Positions 15,846-27,800 of a stretch of 64,000 bases of DNA are shown here, in pieces. The number at the start of each line of letters is the position of its first letter. Position 1 is the first letter of the stretch. Origin of the DNA: Chitinophaga polysaccharea (GTDB lineage: Bacteria > Bacteroidota > Bacteroidia > Chitinophagales > Chitinophagaceae); NCBI RefSeq assembly GCF_902150045.1, contig NZ_CABFVU010000004.1, forward strand, positions 248,001 through 312,000, read 5' to 3'. The position numbers and the translations under genes were made by a program. The notes beneath the pieces were generated by a model. The model made no database searches. It saw only the letters and a program-made list of their open reading frames with translations, and had not been told where the DNA came from.

Positions 15846-18800
15846 ATGAGAAAATTTATATCGTTCTCTATCCTGTTGATGTTGTTATTTTCCCGTGCTT
15901 TTGCCACTGATTTTTATTGGGTAAATGGCGCCGGTTCGTGGAGTGATCTTAACCACTGGTCTACCACCTCCGGAGGGGTTCCCAATCAATCCATTATTCC
16001 CAACCTGAACGATGATGTGCATTTTGATGCCAACAGCGGTTTGGCGGCTAATGCTTTTGTTGATCTGCCCACCGCGAGCCCCGCATATTGTCGCAACATG
16101 ACATGGGTGGGAGTGACCGTTGCGGCAAACTTTATGTACAGGGGGCAGCCTTTATACATTTATGGTAACGTGGAGCTGGCCGCTTCGGTCCGGTATGGTA
16201 CCCAAGGACTTAATTTTGTGGGAAGCAGCCCCGCAACTTTGAAAATGAACGGTGCTGGCAGGTATCCGGCTGTAGGATGGTACAATCCTATCAGCGTCAA
16301 TAAACCAGGATCTTCCCTTACCCTCCTGGATGGAATTCCGGAAGCGTTGGTTGTCAGCGCGGTTAACCTGACGGCTGGCAGCCTGGATATGTCGGATTTT
16401 ACTCACAGTTTCGGAAATTTTTCCGGTAACAATAGTAACGCGAGGAGCCTGGACATCAGTAATACTACCCTGATCCTGAGCGGCACCTGGGACTACAGGG
16501 GCACCAACAACACCATTAATACCGCGAATTCTTATATCAGTGCGGTGATGTTCCATTCGGACCGTTTCAGCTTTCCTAAAGTGGACGTGACTTCAGACGG
16601 CAACTCCGGAATGGTGATCAATAATACCACTTTCGATCAGCTCACGTTTACCAGCACTGCCTCTCCTACGCAATCTGTACGAATTGGTACAGGCAATACG
16701 GTCAACCGGCTTGAGTATAAAGGAGGGGGATCGATTTCTGGTGGCGGAAATACTATTAAAGATCTTTACATTGCGCCGAGTAACCCGGGATTCTCATTTG
16801 TGGGCAATAATACGATCACGGGAAGCCTACATGCCAATACTCCGGATTGTAACGCCCTGTCGCAGATCCTCGGTTATGGAACTGGTGCTACTATTACCTT
16901 CGGCCCAGGTGCAGTGGTGGACGTGCGGAATGTTTTAATGACCAACCTGGCTGCAGCCGGAAGCATTTCCCTTCCTGTTACGGTAACCGGCGCAGATGGC
17001 GGCGGCAATACAGGCTGGGATTTCCAGCCACGCGCAACGGGCACCACCCTGTATTGGGTAAACGGCGCCGGAGCCTGGAATGATAAGAGCCACTGGGCTT
17101 CCTCCAGTGGTGGTACAGGCGGATATTGCGTGCCATTCACGGGGGATAATGTTGTGTTTGATGCCAACAGTGGCTTTACGGCCGGCAACAATACGGTCAC
17201 AGCAACGGCTGGCACTGCCTGGTGCCATAATATGACCTGGACCAATCTTACAGGTGCTCCCGTATTTGATAACCGGGGTGTTTTTCTCCAAATTTATGGC
17301 TCCCTGGTACTAGACCCCACGTTAACCTTATACGGCAACTTTTCTTTTAAAGGAACGGAAGCTGGTACATTGACGACGAACGGCTTTAAACTGGGTACGC
17401 CTGTTTTCCGTGTCGAAAGAACCGGAACCAATGGAGGAGTTACTTTAACGGATGATATCACGCATCCCGGGTTCCGGATTATCCACAATTCCGGTAAGTT
17501 GCTGCTGCCCAACCGGACATTGCATATTTCCCAGTTTAGCACTGAAACCAGCGGCGTCAGAACAATGGATATTTCCAACTCAACGATCACGGCGGACTAT
17601 GAATGGCTGACAAATTCCAGTAACAACACCTGGGTGAACAATGGAGCAGGTTCTTTTATCATTGCAAAATCCCGGTTTATTACCAATGGCCTCACTTATC
17701 CAAAAGTGCAGATTGATGGAGTGGGCAGTAATGTAAGCATTGTTAACGCCAATATAACCGATCTGTTATTTACCAATACCGGTCTTACCTTCGGTACTAT
17801 TGCGCTTGGCGGCGGCAATACCATTGGTACAGTCGAATTTAAAGGAGCTGCGGAGATCCGGGGAAACAACACCATTACCAATTTGTTGCTAGCCCCTTCC
17901 CGCAATTACAATTTCAGGAATACCCAAACCATCAATGGCCTGTTCCGGTATAACAACCTGGATTGTTCCGGCCTTGGTGAGTTGCGGGGCCTCGGAGGTG
18001 TTGCCACATTCAATTTCGGGCCGTCTTCGACTAAAGATGTACAGAATGTGCTGCTACAAAACATAGCCGCGACAGGCACGGGGGTTCCCGTTGCGGTAAC
18101 CGGCGCGGATGCGGGCGGTAATTCCGGCTTTAATATCACAGCTTCTTCAGGCGGCGCCCGTTACTGGGTAAATGGCAGCGGCGATTGGAACGATGCCGCG
18201 CATTGGTCTAATACACCTGGCGGCCCTGGCGGCGCATGTGTTCCCACGGTAGCTAATGATGTGTTTTTTAATGCTAACAGTTTCACCAGCGGCAATAGTG
18301 CGGTAACGATTTCCCAGGGCCATGCCTATTGTCGGAATATGGACTGGACCGGCGCCGCATTTGCTCCTACCTTAACTAAGGATGCAGCCTTCAACCTTGA
18401 GATCTGGGGCAACCTCGTGATGAACCCCGCTGTCGCGATGAATACAGGGATTTCCCTTGGTGGTCCTGCAGTAGTTCTCACCGGTGCCGCCAATAGCACC
18501 ATTACCTCTAATGGCGCTGGGCTGGGCAATTTTGATTTTGCCATCAACAAACCGGGTGGCAGCAAGTTAACGTTCACGGATGACTATAATAATGCACAGA
18601 CTCACATAGACATGCGTAGCGGCAACCTGGATCTCAGCGGCCGTACCATAACCATGGCGTACATCACTGATGATAGCAGAGCAGCCCCGATCAGTATCAA
18701 TATTACCAATGCCACCATCAACGGCGGATGGCATGCCTTAGGCGCCGGTACTGCTGTGCAGGCTGCCGGTTCCAGGATAGTCGGCGGTATATTCAGGGTC

Positions 18801-21800
18801 AACAAGGGGGTGTATAACTATGTTGAGGTGACGGGCGCTGGGGATACCAACATGGATATCAGCAACGCCACTATAGACAACCTGTTGTTCAGTAATACCA
18901 GTACCGCTTCCCAGGCGTGGATCCGTAGCAACAATACCATTAACAGGCTGGAGTATAAAGGAAGGGGATACATCCAGGCCACCGGCAATGTCATTGATAC
19001 ACTTATCTTTGCTCCCGGCAAGATCTACACGTTCGCGGCCGGCACCAATACCACCATCAATGAAGCATGGTATGGCAGCGGCTCACCCTGTAGTCCCACG
19101 CAGATCATCAGCTCATCAACAACTGCGAACGCTACGGTCACCAAAACCGGCGGCACGGTGGATTTCGATTATATCCGCCTGAACCGCATAACCGCGGCTG
19201 GTGTTACGCCTTTCAAGGCAAGGGAACATTCCGTTGACCTTGGTGGCAATGTGAACTGGGATATTTCACCATATGACAATTCTGCTACTATCACCGGCCT
19301 TGGCCCTGACCGTACAGTTTGCGCCGAAGGGTTTCCCATCGTGTTGAACACAGACGGTTTTTTTGCCGGCCCTTCCGCCACTTACCTGTGGACCGGTGGC
19401 AGCACCGGTAAAACGCTGTCCGTTACCAATGGAGGTACTTACAGCGTAACCGTAAAATATCCTGACGGCTGCTCCATTCCAGATACCATTATCATTACTA
19501 AGAGCACCGTAACGGTAAACCCGGTTACGGGCACCACCGCTGTATGTGAAAGAAAAACCACCACATTGCAGAGCACTACCGCAGGCGGCACCTGGAGCAC
19601 CAGCAATGCAGCCATTGCCATAGTGAATGCCAGCGGGGTAGTGACCGGCGTTGCGCCCGGTACCGCCACCATCACTTATACTGTTACTAACAGCAACGGT
19701 TGCAGCGCCAGCCAGACAGCCACCGTTACGGTAAATGCAATACCCGCGGTAAATAATATCACCGGTACGCAGAAAGTATTCCAGGGCAGCACAACTACCC
19801 TGAGCAATACTACACCCGGCGGCGTATGGAGCAGCAGCAATACAGCCATCGCCACGGTAAGCAACACCGGTGTAGTATCCGGCGTAACCGCCGGCGCTGC
19901 CGATATCATTTATACTGTTACCAGCCCGCAGGGTTGTGATTCAGCCCGTAAAGTAACCGTTACAGTAGACGGGTTCACACCCGCCAAACGTGTGCTGTCC
20001 GTTACTAAAACAGCCGATGCACAGGAAGCTTCCTCCAATGGTGGTTTTACCATCAGCCTGCCGGCGGGCGTAATGGCTGCTGAGAACATCACGGTCAATT
20101 ATACCGTTGGCGGCACCGCCAGCGCATCAGATTATACACCATTAAGTGGTACTGCTACCATCATTGCAGGACAAAATAGTATTGCCCTGCCGGTAACCGT
20201 TACCGACGATTACTTCATTGAACCAACAGAAACCGTACAGGTGACGTTGAGCGGCGCCACAAGCAGCAATTATACATATACCCTCAGTACTACCAATGGC
20301 AATGCCACAGTAAATATAGCGGATGACGATAATACTACTGCCAACAGGGTGTTGACAGTAGTGACTTCGACTTCCTTTAATGAAGGCCCCTTCCCGTCCC
20401 TGATCAGGTTCAGACTGCCTTCCGGAGTAAAGACCTCCGAAGACATAACCATTAGCTATACCCTGGGCGGTACAGCGCTCAATGGCATAGATTACAACAC
20501 ACTAAGCGGTAGTGTTGTTATGCCGGCGGGCCAGGATTATGTCGACATCATTGTGAATACTATAGATGATAAAATTATAGAGGGTACTGAAAATGTGATT
20601 GTAACGATTACGGGCGGTATCACGGCCTCGCTTGGCAGTTTTGCACCGAGTACCACGCAAGGCAGCGTTACAACACCTTTTAACGACAACGATAATACAG
20701 CCGCCAACCGTACACTGAGCGTTACCGCTTTGGGCAATGCCGCTGAGCCTTCTACCAACAGTTCATTCACTATCAGTCTTCCGGCAACCATCACGGTTAC
20801 AGAGCCGGTTACTGTGAATTATACCATAAGCGGTACCGCATTGAACGGCACCGATTATACCACCATTTCCGGCACTACAGTGATCCCCGCGGGCCAGAAC
20901 GGTGTGGTGGTACCTGTTACTGTTACGGACGATGCCCTCGTGGAAGCCGATGAAACAGTGATCCTGACAATAAACAATGGCACTTCGGCCAGCTTCGCAT
21001 TCGCGGCAAGTACTACGGCTGGCAGCGCCACGGTGAATATTGCGGACGATGATAACACGACAGCCAATCGTGTGCTGAGCATCACCAAAACCGGCGATGC
21101 AGCGGAGCCAGCTACATCCGGTGGATTCCGCATTAGCCTTCCCACAGGCGTGATGGCTTCAGAAAATATTACAGTCACGTACAATGTAGCGGGCACTGCT
21201 ACTCCCGGAGCAGACTATAGTACATTATCAGGCACTGCCACTATAGCCGCCGGAACAAACGGGACAGACGTTGCGGTTACCGCTATTGACAACCTGGTGA
21301 TAGAAAGCACCGAAACGGTTATAGCAACCTTGTCTGCCGCTACATCAGCCAGCTTTACTTATACCCTGAGCACTACGGACGGTAGCGCAACTATCAATAT
21401 TGCAGACAATGATTTTGCAGGTAACAGCAACATCGTACTGTTCACAAAAGTATCCGATGCCATAGAGGGTGGCACCAAAGGGCAATTCCGCGTTTCGCTT
21501 CAGCCAGGTGTTACCAGTGCGGAAGATGTGGCGGTGAGCTTCAGTGTTGCTGGTAGTGCAACGAGCGGCACAGATTATAACATACTTGGGCTCAGCGGCG
21601 GCAATATTGTAATACCGGCAGGGGCCAATGAAGTATTTGTTGATATCGACGCCGCAAATGACGGCATGATAGAAGGGCCGGAGAATGTGGTGCTCACACT
21701 CACAGGCGCGACTTCTACCAGCCATCCTTTCGTTATTGATCCTTCCAGTAACGGCGGTACTGTAAACATCATTGATGCCAACGCCGCCAGCACTACACCA

Positions 21801-24800
21801 CTGCAGGTAATTACCGGCACCAATGCTGCGGAGCCTTCAATGCCTGCTACCTTCACCGTGAAGCTGGCAGGTGTTGCTACGTCTGCATGGCCGGTTACCG
21901 TTGGCTACACCCTTTCCGGCACAGCCACGTCAGGTGTAGATTATCAAAATATTGGAACGATCACCATCCCGGCCAACACCAACGGCGTCACCGTGAATCT
22001 CAATGTGCTGGACGACCAGGTGATAGAGCCTACCGAAACAATGACCTTTAAACTGCTTTCGGGCGGAACCTATGGAGGAGGAAATGCCTTCATCTTCCCG
22101 CCAGACCCTGCGAACGAAAGCATCACAGTAAACATTGCCGATAACGACGCTACCAGCGCCAACCAGGTACTGAAAGTGGTAAAGACATCTGATGCAGCCG
22201 AACCCGCTACACAGGGCAGTTATACTGTTAGCCTGCCAGCGGGTTACACCGCCGGCTCGGATATTACATTCAGTTATGTAATGAGCGGCACCGCTATCCG
22301 TAATACGGATTACCAGGTAACAACGGTAACCCTGCCTGCCTACCAGAACAGTGTGATCATCCCGCTGGCTGTAACAGATGACAAGATCATTGAAAATACG
22401 GAAACTGCCATCCTCACGCTGAATGCTACTGCAGGTACCGATGGCAATAGCTTTAGCTACACCCGTGATGTTACATCGTTCCAGGCCACAGCTGATATCA
22501 CAGACGATGACAATATACCGGCCAACCGTATCGTAAGAGTGGTGAAAAATCGTGATGGCACAGAAGATGGTACTTCTGTCAGGTTTGATTTCGAGTTCCC
22601 ATCGGGAACAGTGGTTTCTTCAGAGCCGGTAACGATTAATTATACGGTTACAGGTACCGCGGTAAAAGGCACGGATTATAATGGTATCACTCCGGCACAT
22701 TTCAGCGGCATAGCAACCATTTCAGCGGGTGGTTCGGGTACTGCCGTTGTAGGCAACATTGTAGACGACGCGATCATAGAAGGTACGGAAAACATTATTA
22801 TTACCATCACCAGCGCTTCATCCGGCAGCTTTACCTTTACCCCTGATCCCGCAGAAGGTACGGCTACAGCCGACATTCTGGATAATGATGATGTGCCGGC
22901 CAACCGCGTATTAAGCGTGGAAAAAACGACCGACGCGGCGGAAACCGCTACCAAAGGTACGTTCACCATTAGCCTGCCTGCAGGTGTAATCGCTGCAGAC
23001 GACATTACCGTGAATTATACCGTGAGCGGAACAGCCATTGCAGGTACCGATTATACAGACATTGGCGCTTCAGTGGTGATCCCGGCCGGGCAGAACGCCA
23101 TAACGGTAGATGTTCCGGTGATAGACGACCAATTGATAGAAACCACCGAAACTGTAGTATTAAAGATCACAGACGGCGTTTCCGCCGGCATGGCATTCAC
23201 TGCCAGCACCACAGACGGCGAAGCAACCGTAGACATCCTGGATAATGATAACGTTGGAAGCAACCTTATTGTAAGCGTAACGACTACGACCGATGCCTCA
23301 GAACCAGGCGCCAACGGCGCAATTACGGTAAGCCTGCCTTTTGGCTATACCGCTTCAGAAGATATCACTGTAGCTTATACAGTTGGCGGCACCGCTACAG
23401 CCGGCAGCGATTATGGCACCCTGAGTGGTACGGTAGTAATACCCGCCGGGCAAACCAGCGTACCGGTAATAGTTAACGTAACAGATGACGCCATCCTGGA
23501 ACCCGCTGAGACCGTAGTGTTGACAATATCAGGCGCGACTTCTGCCAGCTTTACGCTCGTACCTGGTACGACCAACGGCAGCGGTACCGTAGTGATCAAT
23601 GATGATGATAATACAGCCGCCAACCGTGTCCTCACCAGTACTAAAGGTGCGGACGCAGCAGAGCCAGGCACCAACGGCAGCTTTACGGTTAGTTTGCCTA
23701 CAGGCATTCAGGCTGCTGAAGATATAACAGTGAATTACACGGTAGACGGCACTGCTACCGCTGGCTCAGATTACGCAGCACTGAGCGGCAGCGTGGTGAT
23801 CCCCGCAGGCCAGAACAGTGTAAGCGTTCCCGTTACCGTAATCGATGATCAGACGATAGAAGTGACAGAAACAGTAAGAATGACGATCACCGGCGGCAGT
23901 TCCGCCAGCTTCACCTTCACCGGTACCGGCGATGCGACATTAGATATTGCAGACAATGACAATACCACCGGCCTGTTACTCGCTGTCAGCAAAGGCGCTG
24001 ATGGCGCAGAACCCGGCACCAACGGCAGCTTCACTATCAGCCTGCCGGCAGGCATATCCTCTGACGAAGATGTAACGGTGAATTATACTGTCAGTGGTAC
24101 TGCTACTGCAGGCGATGACTACGCCGCCATCACCGCAGCCGTTACAATCCCTGCGGGACAAAACAGTGTAACCGTTCCCGTGACCATTGCAAACGACCAG
24201 GTGATCGAAGGAACAGAAACCGTGATCATGACGCTGGCAGGTGGCAGCAGTGCCAGCTATACCTTTACGGGTACAGGCAGCGCAACCGTGGATATTGCAG
24301 ACGACGAAAGCACTACGCCGGCCAACCTGGCTTTAAGCATTGCCAATAGCGGTGATGCGGAGGAACCTGGTACAGACGGCAGCTTTACCATCAGCCTTCC
24401 TGCGGGTATTACGGCAACTGAAGCCATTACAGTGAACTACACAGTGGCAGGCACGGCCACCGCAGGCACAGACTACGTTGCGTTCACGGGTACAGCGGTT
24501 ATTTTGCCAGGGCAGAGCAGCGTGAGCATTCCGGTAGCTATAATAGATGACCAGTTGATAGAAAACCCAGAGACCGTGGTTGTATCACTTAACGGCGGTA
24601 ACAGCGCCAGCTTTACTTTCACCGGAACCGGCAGCGCACTGGTTCATGTTACGGACGACGACAATATCCTGGCTAACCGGGTGCTGAATGTGACAAAAAC
24701 TACCGATGCAGCAGAACCCTCCACTAATGGAGCATTTAATATCGCACTACCGGCAGGTTTGACTGCACCGGAAGATATCACGGTTAATTATACCATCACC

Positions 24801-27800
24801 GGTACGGCCATTAGCAACCAGGATTATAGCTCGCTATCCGGCGTAGCAGTGATCCCCGCAGGAAGTAACAGCGTAGATGTGTCGTTGACAGTAATAGATG
24901 ACCAGTTGATCGAGAACACAGAAACAATAACGATTGCGGTTACCGGCGGCAGCAGCACCAGTTTCACCTTTACTGCCGGCAGCAACGCAACGCTGGATAT
25001 TGCAGACGATGACAATGTACCGGAAAACCTGGTGCTCAGCATCAAGAAAGCCACGGATGCAGCGGAACCTGGCACTAACGGTAGCTTTAGCATCGGTCTT
25101 CCTGCAGGCGTGACGGTGGCAGAGGATATCACTGTTAATTATATGATATCAGGTACCGCTACAGCGGGCGTGGATTATACTACCCTTACGGGCACCGTAA
25201 CCATTCCTGCAGGCCAGAACAGCGTGAGCCTTCCTGTTACCGTGACGAACGATAATATTCTTGAATCAACAGAAACAGTAATAGCCACCCTCACCGGCGG
25301 CGCCAGCGCAAACTTTACCTTCACAGGCACGGGTAATGCCATAGTGAACATCACAGACGATGAAAGCACAGTGCCAGCCAATCTTCAGCTGACAGTCAGC
25401 AAAGGCGGCGATGCATTCGAATCAGGTGCCAACGGCAGCTTTACTATCAGCCTGCCGGGTGGTATCACTTCTTCTGAAGCCATAACGGTGAACTACACCA
25501 TCAGCGGCACAGCAAACGCAGGCACGGATTACGCGACCCTCAGCGGTACCGCTGTGATCCCGGCTGGTCAAACCAGTGTATCCGTTCCGGTTACCGCAAT
25601 AAATGACCAGGTGATCGAATCGCCTGAAACAGTAATACTCACCCTCAATGGCGGCACATCCGGCAGCCTTATCTTCACAGGTACCGGCAACGCTACGGTT
25701 AACATTATGGATGATGATGCAACACCTGCCAACCTTGTGCTGAATGTAGCCAAAGGAGGGGATGCGGCGGAACCGGGTACCAGCGGTAGCTTTACGGTTA
25801 GCCTGCCTACAGGCATTCAGGCTGCTGAGGATATAACGGTGAATTACACTGTAGACGGCACAGCTACCGCTGGCTCGGATTACGCAGCACTGAGCGGCAG
25901 CGTGGTGATCCCCGCAGGCCAGAATAGTGTAAGCGTTCCCGTTACCGTAATCGATGATCAGACGATAGAAGTGACAGAAACAGTAAGAATGACGATCACC
26001 GGCGGCAGCTCCGCCAGCTTCACCTTCACCGGTACGGGCGATGCGACATCAGATATTGCAGACAATGACAATACCACCAACCTGTTACTCGCTGTCAGCA
26101 AAGGCGCTGATGGCGCAGAACCCGGCACCAACGGCAGCTTCACTATCAGCCTGCCGGCAGGCATATCGTCTGCTGAAGATGTGACGGTAAATTATACTGT
26201 CAGCGGCACCGCTACTGCAGGCGATGACTACGCTGCCATCACTGCAGCCGTTACAATCCCTGCGGGACAAAATAGTGTAACCGTTCCCGTGACCATTGCA
26301 AACGACCAGGTGATCGAAGGAACAGAAACCGTGATCATGACGCTGGCAGGTGGCAGCAGTGCCAGCTATACCTTTACGGGTACAGGCAGCGCAACCATGG
26401 ATATTGCAGACGATGAAAGCACAGTGCCAGCCAATCTTCAGCTGACAGTCAGCAAAGGCGGCGATGCATTCGAGTCAGGTGCCAATGGCAGCTTTACTAT
26501 CAGCCTGCCGGGTGGTATCACTTCCTCTGAAGCCATAACGGTGAACTATACCATCAGCGGCACAGCAAATGCAGGCACGGATTACGCGGCCCTCAGCGGC
26601 ACCGCTGTGATCACGGCTGGTCAAACCAGTGTATCCGTTCCGGTTACCGCAATAAATGACCAGGTGATAGAATCACCTGAAACAGTAATACTCACCCTCA
26701 ATGGCGGCACATCCGGCAGCCTTATCTTCACAGGTACCGGCAACGCTACGGTTAACATCATGGATGATGATGCAACACCTGCCAACCTTGTGCTCAATGC
26801 AAGCAAGGGAGGGGACGCGGCGGAACCGGGTACTGATGGCAGCTTCAATATCAACCTGCCCAACAATATCACTTCATCGGTTGATATTATAGTGAATTAC
26901 TCCATCTCCGGTACCGGCACTAACGGTACTGATTATACGAACCTGACTGGTAGCGTGGTGATACCGGCAGGCCAGAATGGCATCAGTATACCAGTGACCG
27001 TAACGGATGATAAGGTTATAGAAGGAGATGAAACGGCGGTCCTGGCTGTCACTGGCGGCAACACTGCTACCGGTCTAATCTTCACAGCAGGTACCAGTGG
27101 CACGGTGGTCATTAAGGATGATGACAACAATGCAGATGTAATAGTTAGCGCGGGTATACCTGCTGCGGCAGAAAGCGGAACGAACGGCGCGTTTACTATC
27201 AGCGTAGCTGGAGGTAAAGTAGCGGTTGCGAATATTACCGTTACCTATACTATCAGCGGTACTGCCACTGCGGGTTCAGACTACACGACCCTGACCGGGA
27301 CTATGGTGATCCCCGCAGGCAGCAGCAGCGTTAGCGTGCCGGTGCATGCACTGGATGATGACCTGATAGAACCTGTTGAAACAGTGATCATGAATCTCAC
27401 AGGTGCATCTTCTTCCGGCATCAACTTTACCATAGGCACTGCCAGCAGTGCAACGGTGAATATCGCGGATGATGACAACACGAACCTCAACCTGCAGGTA
27501 GCGGCCACTACACCTGCTGCTGCGGAACCTGCCACAAACGGCGCTTTCACGATCAGCCTTGCAGGTGGTAAACGGACTGCAGAACCACTTACTGTTCATT
27601 ATACCATCAGTGGTACAGCAACTCCCGGCACCGACTACACAGCGCTTACGGGGTCAGTTACAATACCGGCCGACGCAAGCTCGGTTATTGTTCCGGTACA
27701 AGTGATCGATGATAGCAGCGTAGAAACTCCGGAGACAGTAATACTCCACATCACCGGTGGCCAGTCTGCCGGCTATACATACACCGTGGGAGCGGCCGGC

